From the NCBI GenBank assembly GCA_965153455.1, contig OZ234503.1, forward strand, positions 10,545,118-10,609,117: a DNA stretch of 64,000 bases. Reading direction: 5' to 3'. A program made the position numbers and the translations under genes. Shown piece by piece: positions 23,821-36,115 of the stretch. Under the pieces are notes generated by a model that ran no database searches, had not been told where the DNA came from, and saw only the letters and a program-made list of their open reading frames with translations. Within the stretch, counting starts at the first letter, position 1, and every line of letters begins with the position of its first letter. This DNA is from Sphagnum compactum. Taxonomy: Eukaryota > Bryophyta > Sphagnopsida > Sphagnales.

Positions 23821-26800
23821 TCAATGGTACATTGTGTTTAGAATAATGGAGATGATTATGATGTTTGTAAGTTGTAAAATGTTCTTCCATTGAAAATGCA
23901 AATGCATGAAATGTTGATTCTAATTATTCAAAGTTTTGAAGCAAATTTTTTGAATTAGTATAAAAAGATATATTTGATGTCAAATAAAATGTTTTAAATA
24001 AGTTTTGCTTCAAATGTGATTAGTGCACATGATCTATTCAAAGAAACAAATATGAAGTAATTTTATATTTTTGATTCTTTTAATTTAATGTATTTTGAAG
24101 GTCCAAATCAACTTATTTTGTAAATCCAAATAAATTCAAAATAAATTAATTTTAAGTTGCAATACTTTTAGTAGTTTATTTACACATCTAGTTTTGATTC
24201 CTCTTGTGTGCATTTTACCATGCAAATACCCAAGTGGGTATATTTTTATCATTTTTATATAACCACATGGGTATAGTATGGTGGGTGAAATCATGAAATA
24301 AGGAGTCACACTAGTGTGCACAATGTTTTAAAATTGTCTTTTATATCTTTGAAAAATCACCATGGGAACATTATACATCAAAAAATTAGTTTAATTAGTG
24401 GAATGAATTTATATACTTTACAAAAATTTCATGCAAATTCATTATGTTTTAAGAGTTTTTTTAATATGTTTAAAACACTCGAGAAAAGAATGTGGACATG
24501 TGATTTTTTTGTTAAAAATTTCCTTTTTCCTTGTCAAAATATGTACCAATAGTTTTCAATTTTTTGTGAACTCTAATATATTTCACAAGAATGCTTCTAT
24601 GTGTTCAAACCATTCCAAAAACAATTATACATGCACATTTTTGGATTTTATAGTTGAATATTTTTAATCAATATTATATTTTCAAATTTGTGATCATGGT
24701 TCAGAACAAAGTTGTACATTTAATTATAATGTATAACTTGATGCAAAACATTAAGTGTTGATCATGTTATGGGTCATATTTGACCTCAAAATTGATGTCC
24801 AATTTGAAAATTTGTGCCAAACATGCATTATAAACCAATAGAAGAAGGCCATGTGAGAAATCTAGTCCTTGAAAAATACTTTAACCTTGGAACCCTTGGC
24901 TTTTTATTTCATGTTTTCACCGTGATAACAAATTACTCATCCAACACTAGATCTTACACCTTCTCTTTTAAAATGGGAGGGAAATTATGTGTAAGGTAAA
25001 GCACAAGGGCGATGGCATTATCAAAATGAAGGCATGTGCAAGGTGGTAGTTGAACATCACCTAATTTTGGTAATGGCCTTGCATGTGTGCTATACTAAGC
25101 GTAAAAAATGACCTTGCATTTTTATTTTAAACATACCTATGATACTTGGTGGGTATTCATAGGAAAAATAAAATGACAACAAACTTTATGAGAATAGAAT
25201 GCTTGTACAAACATGACTTTTAATTTTCAAAAAGCCCAATCGGATTTTGCAAGGTGTTCTCTTCATACATTAGAGAAATTGGAGTTCGTCTGTATGAACA
25301 TAATTTTTAATTTTCAAAAAGCCCAATAGGATTTTACAATTTGCAATAGAGAAATTAGAGGTCTTTACAATAAGTATGCCTACTTATTGTAATTTCCATC
25401 CCACTTTAAACAAGAAGGTATAAAATGGGCATAAAGCATTGACATATTTTATAGTGTATATGGAAAACACATTATCTATTGGAATTTGACCTTCACAAAC
25501 AACGATTGGCATTTTGAAAACTGAAACACCCATTCCAAAGGGCATTTCTTTTGTTCATTTTTTCATGTTCATCAAGTATCACAAGACAAGATAAAAAAGA
25601 AATCTATAAATTTTTACCCAAAGTAACACCCATGCAACAAGGCATTCCCAAAATAAGTGACTTTCAATTCTCCTTCAAGTGGATGCTTATTTTTGAAATG
25701 CCCCACTCCTCAAGTATTTACCTACATTTAATTTTTTTCCCATTCTAAGGAGAAGATATAAGTATGCATAATTTCCTTCACATTGTGAAGGAGAAGGTAC
25801 AAGATCCATGTTCCTTTCTAGGAAGGATATTCATGAATATAAGGTGCCCTCCAAATATATTAGGGAATTTGCTCAAGTGGTTTATATGAAGGAGGAGCAA
25901 GAAGTTCTTGAAATTATTGTTGGCCCAAGGTAATGTCAAAGAGGTGTTTAATTCAAGAATGCTTTGTTTTGAATTTTTTAACATGGTGTAAAAACCTACA
26001 AGAAAAACAAAATAATCCCATCATGTATCCGATGGATACCCATTGAATATCATGGGAAAAATGTATTCAATGGGTATCACAAGAAAAAAATGAAAAAAAG
26101 TGTGGGTGTTGGGAAAAGTGAAATACTTTTTAAAATGGGTGCTTTGTTTTTTGAAATGCCTACATTTTGTGAATGAATTTTTTTCCCTTTTATAATGTTA
26201 CCTCCAAATACACTATAAATTTTTTTTATAGGTCTTTACATGTATGATAAAGCCTAAACATGCATGCATTCTCAAATGAAGGGGCCTATGATGAAATGAT
26301 AATTAAGTTCAACCGTAAATTTTGGGTTTGCCCTTCCTATGTGGGCTTTACCCATTGTAGAGTATGAAACAAAATCATCGTGCACCTAATCAAATGTAAA
26401 CCACAAATTTTAGGAGGGGGAAGGTTCTTACACCTATTTGTTAAGAGTGAGGGGAGGGATTTTACACCTATAAAGTAGGCCTAATTTCCTTGCCACTTTT
26501 AAGGAGTAGGTGTAAGATTATTCTTCTACTCTAATAACAACATTCATAGATATAAAGTACCTTCCAAATATACTAAGAATTCTCTTTGATTATTTTACAT
26601 TAAAGGGGAATGTTTGAACCTAATTTTTTATCATTTTGTTTGAAGGCATTTGAAAAAAAGATGATGAGACATTCATGAATGAAACACATGTCATGAAGAT
26701 GACAATGAAGGATATTGTTATGGAAATTAAATCAATAACTTAAAAAAAGTAAATGGACAAACTATTTTTGTAAATTAAAAATGAACTTGGACATGCTATT

Positions 26801-29800
26801 GTAATCAGAATAAAGACAAGACATGCATACAAACAAATTGGAAATGACAATGTGGTTAATGAGACACCAAGTAACCCAAATGAGAAAAGTTCAATCTATA
26901 GAAGTTGCAATTAATGGAGTATATTAGTTGTGCATGACTTGAAAAGAATGTTGAAAAAACAATTATAATGTGTGTGGAAAAAGATCAAAACAAAAAGTTG
27001 GGATGAAATTAAAATAATAATCCTTTTACTTGAATTTCATTAACCCATTATATATAGGAAGAGGCATTGTGTGATGGTATTTCACCCAAGGTACATGCAA
27101 AATGTCCTAAGAATGAACACCAATGCCTCCTTCAACATAACAATTGAGGTGTGCTATCATTGCTAGTGTTGAAATGTCTTAAATTATGGAAATTGCCTTA
27201 CAACAGAATGACCCCCCACCAAGAAATTACAAGAAATCTTCGAGTTGACATTAGGAGAAAATTTGAATCAAGGAAAGTGTTCTTTAGACACATTAGGATT
27301 TAGCGAAGGTTGTCACCTATTGGTGAATGCATGTTCCTCAAGGCCTCCCTTAATTTGAAGGTCATAGTTTTAAGGGTGATAATATGAAAGTGTAGGCTTG
27401 AAAATTAGGGGAGACTTGTAAAAGTAGGCCTTCCCTAATGTAAATCATGAAAGGTTTTAAAATTCTAATCATGAGTATTCTTGGAATTGGTGTAGGGAGG
27501 ATTTTGCATAATCCTTTTTATGCTCATCCATTGACAATTCCAATTGACTAGAATATGAAGGATGTAAATAAACCTTTTGTTAGGCCACACTAATTACCTT
27601 CAAGGTGATGGAAATACCAAGGAATTGAAGTTCAATAATTCTTAAACACCTAGTTGACCTTCTAACTTATTTTACTACAACTATTCACATAAAAATAACA
27701 AAACTTTATATAAAGTGAAGAGAAATCATCCATTGGAAAATATTCCATTTTACCATTATTATTAACCTTGGTGGTTGTGGAAAAAAAACAACCTTCTTGT
27801 ATGAAGACATAATGATAGTTTTTTTTTAAAAAAAACATAGGAATGAAGGGACAATAATTTTGCCTTGTAACATAATTATCGCCATAAGGTACCAAATGGT
27901 AACCCTTATTTCTAGAAGGTAAAACACCTCAAAACCTAATACCTTAGAAGGTATATGACTCTCATGTCTAGGTCTCCTCTTGTCTATACCATGGATCCAC
28001 CGTGCTGTTAAAAATGAAAATATACAACAAATCAAACAAGGGAGTCCCAAAAAAGATGTGCACCTTTTTTATTGCCATAATGGAAAAACATATTGCCCTG
28101 TCTTCCCCGTATTCTCCATCAACACATTTAAATAAATAAATAAACTAACTAGTCCAAGGAAAAGAAATAGAAAGAAGAGGAAAAAGAAAACAAGGTGGGC
28201 AAGCTAAAAAGAATAGAAAGGAAGAAAGTCATTAGAGAAAGGGAGGGAGGGGAAGAGAGACAGAAAGGGGATCAAAGACATAGAAGAGAGACCCCAAAAA
28301 AACCCCCCTATGAAGAAAACCAAAAAAAAAGATCCCCCACATTGGAGGGTAGGGGTTGCCTTGTTCATCCCTCCCCAAAGGGTCACTTGACCCCTAATTA
28401 CAAGTTCCCCCAAAGGGCATTTCAAAAAAACTTTCATTAATCTAGCTAGGACATTTCCTTTCTTAGAATTCTTTTTATTTTCTAAGTAAATGACTAACCA
28501 ACCTCTACTTTCTAGAAGTTTTCGTTTGACTTTCCACCTACCAACCTAAATATTAGCTAACTAGTGAGCATCACCTCCCAAGGGAGATAGTAATGAGAAT
28601 TAATGTTGGTAAAGACATTTTCCAGGCTACCCCTTTAATTAAGCTAACACTTAAGTTAAGGTAAGACTAACCCTAGGTTAATAAAAGATCATACATAACT
28701 AGTTCAATTAGTTTCTGGGACTTTAGATTCCATGTGGAATTGAAGGTGATTGAAATAGTTTCTCAAAATGGACAAGATCCTACTTCCTACCACTAGTGTT
28801 ATGTGAAATTTTTGTGTCATGGAACTAGAGGAGAGATCAAGAATGAAGTTGCTACTCCCAACTTTGAAATGAACATCTTTCTTTTGCGTTTTTCCAAATT
28901 TCCCATTATTAGTAAAATCTCTAGTTGGAGCCATTTGTAAGTAGAATCACATCAAGGTTGTTTTTGCTCTTGCTTGCTATTGTGACGTTTGTTCTCTACG
29001 TACATTGTGGTCTTGGATTTTCCTTCTTGCAAACATGAGAACAAATATGAAAACATTAGGGCTAGTTTTAGTGGTGAAGCAAATGCTTTTGTAGAGTATT
29101 GTTGCAATGACATGATGGTTGAATAACGTCTATTAATATATTAGTAAAATTAATAGGTATTGAGAAGGAAATATTGTTGTGTGTTTTCAAGAATGGGAAG
29201 GAATATGTCGGAAGCAAGGGATAATGTAAAGATTAATCATAATTTTGTTATGCATGGTATAACAACATTGCATAATTTGGTCATGTACAAATATGAGACA
29301 TTTGAAGTTTGGAAATAACAAAGATATTGCTGGAGAATGACACCAATGTGTCCATTAGAGCAATAATTCTAGCATCAATACATAAGATTTCAATTATTCA
29401 CAATGATAAGAAGTCATTGCATGGAGAGATTTTGTTTGAAACTAGGATAATTACACATGGCCAAAAGACTACATTGTTCCTAACATTGAAGTTGAAATCA
29501 TCTCTCCATCTGTAGGGTATTTGACAAATTCCATTGTTTCCTCCATATGCATTTAGTTCCAATTTTGAGCTTGTTAAAAAATATGATTTGTGAATTTGAC
29601 CAGTCAATTTGAACACATTTAACTACCTCCCTCAAAATTTGAAAATAACTAATGGATTTAGGATGTGCACAATTATTACAAGAACCTTAATTTATGACAA
29701 TCTTTACCTTGTGGATTCAAAATGGCTAACACAATTAGATGATCTTGAAAGTTCTAAAACTTTGTCGAAAACCTTTTCAAGTGAATGATTATTGTATTTG

Positions 29801-30149
29801 GTTACAAGGTATGGTGATGTTATGAATGGTGTAACCTCTTACATGTGAACATGTTGCAAATCGTGACATTGGGATGACATGTTTAATTTGTTTGCCAAAA
29901 CAAGCATCAATCACTTGACCTTACCATGAAATGAAAAGACATGTCTCATTAAAAAAAATATATTTTATCCAATAGAATTAGGCAAAGGTGTTCAAAAGTG
30001 GAAAACATGAGTTGGTTGAAGTTTGGTGTTGAATATGATGATGAGTTTGTGTCACACATGGAAATTATGCCCAAATTTCTCAAATCTTTGAAGGAAGTGT
30101 AAGAATGTAAATGCAATAGGAAACACTTATATTTTTCAAAGATGCAAAT
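23821..30149. other. Intergenic, decayed, no recognisable gene
   Basis: A long AT-rich stretch with only short ORFs. It contains an 87-bp duplicated phrase (taattttcaaaaagcccaat at about 25221 and 25308) and a purine-rich patch at 28170-28330. Several openings (26640-26930 plus, 27826-28050 minus) look like eroded coding DNA but match nothing I can name. Confidence 0.4.
25215..25375. repeat. Two-copy ~87-bp direct repeat
   Basis: The phrase aattttcaaaaagcccaat starts at 25222 and 25309. Both copies continue with an aggattttgcaa/aggattttacaa stretch and an agagaaatt phrase. Confidence 0.75.
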
Positions 30150-30164
30150 TCAAACAATGAAGTA

Positions 30165-30430
30165 TCGATTTTGTTGCCACCTAGTGCAACTTCATTAAGA
30201 GATGATATTGTGGTTGAGACATTGGTTGTTGAAGCAATGAAACCATATTATAAGGTTTAGGCCAAGGTGGTAATTCAGGAATCACGAAAGGTTGTTCAAA
30301 ACCCTTATAACAAGATGAGAAAAGGAGGATACGAAATTGATGTTGGAGAGCAAAGATTTGTCTTCAATGCTTGTTCACAAGGTGAGTTGAAGGATGTTAA
30401 CATATCATGGATTTGTTTTATGGTTTACTA
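30165..30430 (+). other. Unidentified exon-like decayed coding block
   Basis: Apart from one TAG the plus frame stays open for about 70 codons. It reads with normal-looking amino acid composition (segments LLPPSATSLRDD, VVQNPYNKMRKGGYEIDV, EQRFVFNACSQ) and meets a consensus-like donor GTGAGT at about 30381. I do not recognise the family. It could be a pseudogene exon or part of a mobile element, and no neighbouring exon was established. Confidence 0.3.
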
Positions 30431-33100
30431 GTGATCAAAGTTGAAGTTTATTGTTTGTCTTTGGTGATTAGTCTCAACCACAATTTGCCACCATAGTTCA
30501 TTAATGAAATGATTTTTGTCACATGTTCCAACCTTGTGTTTGCATCTTATTTGACTTTAGATGTTTAGGGAATATGGGTAGTCTAATACAGTTTGGTTGA
30601 AGTTAAGATGATTTGATTTGTTGTTCTATAACCTTTTTGAAACCTTATTAGCATGTCACTTCAATTATTTACCATTATCATAGTAATCTTGATTGTTGTT
30701 ATTCTAGAACCTTAAATGTCACAACCTCTTCAAACAACAAAACATCAAATGTTAGATGTCCAAGTTAGGAAAAGTTGTGTCCATTTCAATTTTTATGTAA
30801 TCATTAAATTTTGTACAAGTCCATCCTAAGACGAGGTTGTTTCACAAATAGTTTTCACTTCATTCCATTACGATGAAATAACTTATGATATAGGAATTGA
30901 TGTCAAAGATGTTGTTCTTGATGGGAATAAAGATGAACATGAAGATGCCCATGGTCAATTTGACAAGGGTTAATTTTTTTGATGAACTTCTTTCTATTGC
31001 ATTTGAGGATCTACAAGGCATGTGAACGCAACAAAAGGTTAAACAACCATCCATACATTCCTTATCCATGCAATGGACCTTGATGCATTCTATGAATCAG
31101 AACTTGTTGGTTCTCATATTGTAAATGTTGCATTGTCAACTCTAGAAAAAAATGTTTTTATACAACCTCCTAACAATTTTGAAGGTCATCAAAAGACAAA
31201 CTTCTTGCAAAACCTTGCACTAAAAACAATGCATGCCTATTGAACAAACAAATCCTTTGAGGAACAATAACCAAGTTTTGCTAGTGGTCCATTTTATTTG
31301 AGAGTTCATAGGGTTGTCATTGCAGGGTTCAAATTCATTTGATATTCGGTTGGTTGAAACTTTGCCAAAGGTGGTCCAAGTTTTTATAAAAAGATTTGGA
31401 AAGATTTGAATGGTCTTTTAGGCATTATGATTTCCATAGTCGAAGCATGCTAAAGTGTGCCAAAAAATTAGTCTCAAGTAAATTTAATTTCAAAAATTGT
31501 GTCTTTTCAACATAAACTTTAAAAATATAAATTAAAAACCTCTTTAAAATGAAATTTGAAACCATCATGCCTTTCATTGAGTTTGTTGTAAGTTGAAGAT
31601 AAATTTTGAGAATTTTTTATGTAAAATAAATGGATATGAAAAGTATGTTCTAAATTGGGTGGTAATGGGGGACTTTTCCAATTTTCCAAAATACTTTACA
31701 TCAAATATTTGATAGATTATGACTATAATATGAAAATTTGAACCTACATTATTATATATTATTGCTTTATCAACTTGAAAGTACAATAATTTTAATTAAA
31801 GTCTTGGTTTCATATACTTGTAACCATATTTAAAAACATGGATAAAACGTACTTTAATGCATATTAAAACATGTGGTTCTTCAATATTATGCAATGAAGT
31901 CAAAGAACTCCTTATTGATCACTGAAAAAACATTTTCATGCATTCAATATATTAAGCCTTATTTTACAAAAAGATAAAAATATCATCGAGTGGCGTACTT
32001 TACTATGCTTATGCCTAGGAGAAATTTTGAAACACCCCATATTATAGAATTAGGTGTTGTTCACTCTAAACTTGTTCAACAAGACCAATGGCCTTTTGAC
32101 GTTGATCTTATAGTTTTTACCCTAGAACACAATGAAACCTTTGATTTGTTCAAGAATTTGTGCACACTACCAAAAGTCTAAATGTCTTAATTTTGATAGA
32201 ATTTGACCACAAGGTGTTGAAGGAACACATGGAAAAGAAAGATTGGAATGGTGCAAGGACTTTAAACAAACTAGTAGATATTATTAAACATAGAAGCCAT
32301 TGTAGCCATGTAAAATTGTTGGATCAAAATGAAAATGATAAACACAATATAAATTGTGTAGGGTAGGATTCCATTTTAGAGTTTGTCTAGATTGAAGAAT
32401 GGTGGAATGATGCAAGGGGAGTTGGGGAGGAGTTACCTAAATGTAAGGTCTTACCATCAACAATTGAATGAGAGGTTCTACAAGTTAAAATAATAGGTTT
32501 TGAGATCAAGTATTCAACTTCAAGCAATGGGAGTGTGGGAGATCACATCTTGATAACTTCAAAATAACATTAAAAAAAAGATGTGATTTGAAAAAAAAAT
32601 GCCAAACTCAAAGGATACAGGATTTTTGGATGTGATGGAAAGGTTTATAATACAATTTAATGAAACTATAAAAATTTGCCACATGCCAATGAACCTATTG
32701 TGTTAGTGCTTTCAGAAGAGCATATGACATCTTTTATAAATGAGGTTGATCAAAGACATGTAGGATAAATGACATGGTGTGATGCTACAAAAAAAAATCA
32801 CAGTTGCAATCTTGTGAACTTCATTCCTTTGTACAAGAGCTCATTAGACCATGTGAGGTTTGAATGTCCATGAGGATAAAACATGGGGGTATATTGAGAA
32901 ATGCTTGTTGTGTAAAGTAGGCATATGTTGTACCCAAATGGAAAAAAGTTCCCCAAAATTTGGTGAAATGGTATGATTTTAACAAACTTCCTCCAATGAT
33001 TTTTTCCCTTGTTTATATCTTAGGGTGGTCCTTTTGATCCTTGTTTTTGAATCGATTTCTATACCTTGATGTACATTTTTTTCACTCACAAGAAATTGTT
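30431..33100. other. Intergenic, no recognisable gene
   Basis: AT-rich with many stops. The ORFs at 30860-31069, 31574-31786, 31990-32181 and 32160-32366 show no motif. N-terminal hexokinase exons would be expected upstream of the pseudogene at 33280, but I could not find them. Confidence 0.45.
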
Positions 33101-33279
33101 CCATCAAACAATTATAGTTCTTGCTTTGCAATCAATGGCTAACAATGAACACCTTTTGGGGTGGACCATAAATAAACATGGATCTATTGTTTAACAATGG
33201 GCAAATGTGAACACATATGGCTTGTGATGAATCCAATGTAACGCTTGAAACATTATATTGATACATGTAATTGGAAAGG

Positions 33280-34390
33280 GACTTGTAGATTATCAACACG
33301 GAATGGGGTAAATTTAGATCACCCATCTTCCATGCACATTTGTTGATTAGGAGGCATGGACATAAATAGCGTGAACCTTGGAAATTAGGTGAGGCCTACA
33401 TTTATAAAATTGGAGATTTATGTGAACAAATAGTAAATCATCTCCATTTCCAAGAAAAATTGAGAGATGTGGTGGACTGGGATTGTCATAGTGGTTTGGG
33501 AAGATGATATCAAGAATGTACCTTGGGGAAATAATAAGTTATGTATTGGCCAAAATTTCACGTGAGGTAGCTTTGTTTGTTGGACATGTTATTTCACCCA
33601 AACTCTTTGAGGCATTCTTTTTGAAGGATATATATTCTTGTATTTTTGTCTCACTAACTAACGTTACATCCACACTACAAATCATCATGAAAATACCCTT
33701 CATAGGACCATTTGATATTCTTCATTAACATAAACCAAATGAAGAATCTAAACTCCATGGTGATTTCAGCACACCATATGTCTCCAAAATGCACTTCGAT
33801 GGTCTATGGAGCTTTTCAAGGTGACCAAAATTCTCAAAGATGTTTTTGAAGTAAGCCATTTTAGATAACAAATTATGTTCTCCCTCACAATATGATGATG
33901 ATTTAAACCTATATACAAAATGTTGTCACAATTTGGTTCCCATTTTTGTTTTTGCTACAATATATACATAGTCCATAATATGTTCATATACAATGGCTAT
34001 AACAATTCTATGTTGGGTTTTATTCTCAAATTCAATGGATGACATTTCAAGTATGGAAGGTTGTGCATGACATATGTGAGATCATTGTAAAGTGGGGAGC
34101 ACAATTGGTAGCTATAGGTATTGTGGGGACAATGAAACAATTGGAAGAAATCATGGGTCAATAACAACAAATGGAAGTTATGTCTCAAGCGAAATGAATA
34201 AGATTGTGGTGGCTATGGATGGTGGTTTGTATGAGCACTACACTCAATATTAGGTCTACATGAGAATAGCCATAGATGAGATGCTTAGTGCAATTGCAAC
34301 TTAGTTTGTGGTGATAGAACTTTCTAAGGAAGGGTCAGGTATTGAAATTGATTTGTTTGCAACTTCCCATTCGGACCAATATCATACATT
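33280..34390 (+). pseudogene. Hexokinase pseudogene (C-terminal half)
   Basis: Five blocks occur in the correct order for plant hexokinase. (1) 33289-33345 reads IINTEWGKFRSP, the conserved N-x-E-W-G-x-F segment. (2) 33495-33620 reads FGKMISRMYLGEI, then EVALFVGHVISPKL. (3) 33764-33850 reads STPYVSKMHFD, then after a one-base shift ELFKVTKILKDVFE, ending at a preserved donor GTAAGC. (4) 34042-34161 reads VHDICEIIVKWGAQLVAIG. (5) 34200-34388 reads KIVVAMDGGLYEHYTQY, then ELSKEGSGI and a degraded ATSHS tail. These cover the hexokinase_2 domain of the glucose-phosphorylating enzyme. At least four in-frame stops and several frameshifts make it non-functional. The retained exon/intron layout indicates decay of a duplicated gene rather than a processed copy. 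The N-terminal half and the ATP-binding region were not found; an eroded further block may lie at 33130-33280. Confidence 0.85.
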
Positions 34391-34699
34391 CTAAATAGAA
34401 CTTTGACACATGAAACTGGAATATTGTGTGAGAGACTAAGTCCATTGCAGGATGCTACTCGTAAGTGCATGATGTGAACAGACTTCGAAACCACCCAAAG
34501 AAACTGCCATGGCTAAGTCTCCCACTAGTTATGAAAGCATCCAATTTGCGGTGGCTTCATGGTATTGCCAATATAATGCTGTTGTCAACACCCAAAAACA
34601 TTGATTGGTGTACCGTTATCAAAACATAGGCAAAGCAACAATTCTCTTCAATTTTCAATTACAAAAGGTATGCATCATTAGCTAAGGTGGAATTCTAAC

Positions 34700-34920
34700 C
34701 TAGAAGGAGTTTTTGAGCATTGGGATCAACCCAACATCCTTAAGGTGCGAAGGAAGGGGTTAGCTTTGCAAACTCATTTATGAACTGACCTAGGAGTTTT
34801 AGCACTGAGATCAACTTGGCTTCACATAAAGATGCGGAGGAAGGGGTGAACTTTCAAAACTCATATATGAATTGACCAAAGAATTCTAGCACAAGGATCA
34901 ACTTGACCTTCTTTAAAGTT
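34700..34920. repeat. ~86-bp tandem repeat, 2.5 copies
   Basis: The phrase gatcaac starts at 34724, 34809 and 34896. Copies share gcgaaggaaggggt/gcggaggaaggggt and actcatttatgaa/actcatatatgaa segments. Non-coding. Confidence 0.8.
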
Positions 34921-35524
34921 GCATTGCTGCCTATTTTCAATGCTTTCCACATTCATGTTCTAGAAATTGCAATGCTTCATTCACATTTAAATATATGTTT
35001 TTGTAATTTGATTTAATCAACTATTGGGAGCTTGAAGAACACATTAGGAGCATCATTGGAACACTAAAATCCAAAAAAATCTAATTGTAATGCACCATAC
35101 TTCAGATGACCAGTTGAGAGTTATTGACCACATTGTAGCTAGATTGGCAATGCAGGGTAATATCTAGGCTCTAGCATGGCCTCACTCTGTATATGAAGGA
35201 AGGTCTAGATAGAAAGGTAATGGATTTCATGAAAACCAAATGCATCAATTGTGGTGCAAAATGACTGAAACCTATTCATTTCCATCAAAATATTGCAGTT
35301 TTGCAAGACCTTCACTATGCTACTCCCTACAACACCATGTCAAGCAACACACTGCCTTTTGAGTAAAGTCCTATATTGGTGTGGCAACTATTAGTAGGGT
35401 TTATTCAAGACCATGTCAACTAGCCAAGCAAGTACTAAATTTGCAGGCACAAGTTATGAATTCATAAATAGTTTACTACCAAGAAGCACCTCCTGACACT
35501 AGACTCAAATCATTTCACCTACTG

Positions 35525-35735
35525 TATTACTAGCGTTAACAAAGCCTTCTCTCCATTGTTCCCATAGCATTATTAAGAATTTTCTTGCAAGAGGAGGTTA
35601 CTCCAGTACCAAACAACCTACACAAAAATACTAACATTAACAAAGCCTTCTTTCCATTGTTCCTATAGCATTACCAAGTGTGTTCTTGCAAGAGGAGATT
35701 ACTCAAGTACCAACCAAACTACGAAAAAAATTTGG
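35525..35735. repeat. ~101-bp tandem duplication
   Basis: Two copies begin aacaaagccttct at about 35539 and 35640 and continue with ccattgttcc, atagcatta and ttcttgcaagagga in the same order. Confidence 0.85.
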
Positions 35736-35869
35736 CATACATGGAACAATCCACAAGTAAGAATATCATCACAAATTGCTCAAAAAAGAAAAATTCTTTT
35801 GGATAGCTCTTGACAAAAATACATGTTACCAAAAATAAAATAAAAATACAAATTGCATTGAAGTGCTTG

Positions 35870-36115
35870 TTCCAGAAATTGCATCCTGGACTGACCTACA
35901 CATGTGGAAGAAAAAACGAGAAAAGAATAAAGCACTGATCCAATTAATTAAGTTGAAAAGAAGATACGAATAACCCGCAAGTATACTAGAATTACCATAT
36001 GCTAAGATGGTGCCTTCGATATCCACATGACATCCCACCACATAGTCGCCACTGCCTATCACTTCCATAGCTCGTGTTCTGAAATAAAACCCTTTCTAGA
36101 GCTAGTATTCTTTGT
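35870..36115 (-). other. Unidentified exon-like block
   Basis: On the minus strand a pyrimidine-rich tract ending TTATTTCAG (about 36080) precedes an open stretch. The frame AMEVIGSGDYVVGC, then HVDIEGTILAY has no stop and meets a donor GTAATT near 35988. A second acceptor-like TGTGTAG lies near 35900. The composition looks like real protein, but I cannot assign a family and saw no start. It may be an exon of a gene or pseudogene whose other exons are lost or unrecognised. A 79-aa minus ORF at 36312-36551 might be its 5' part, with weak support. Confidence 0.3.

Larger units (their letters stand above)
34391..35869. other. Intergenic with two small tandem duplications
   Basis: Apart from the two repeat blocks listed separately, I see no gene here. 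Confidence 0.5.
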
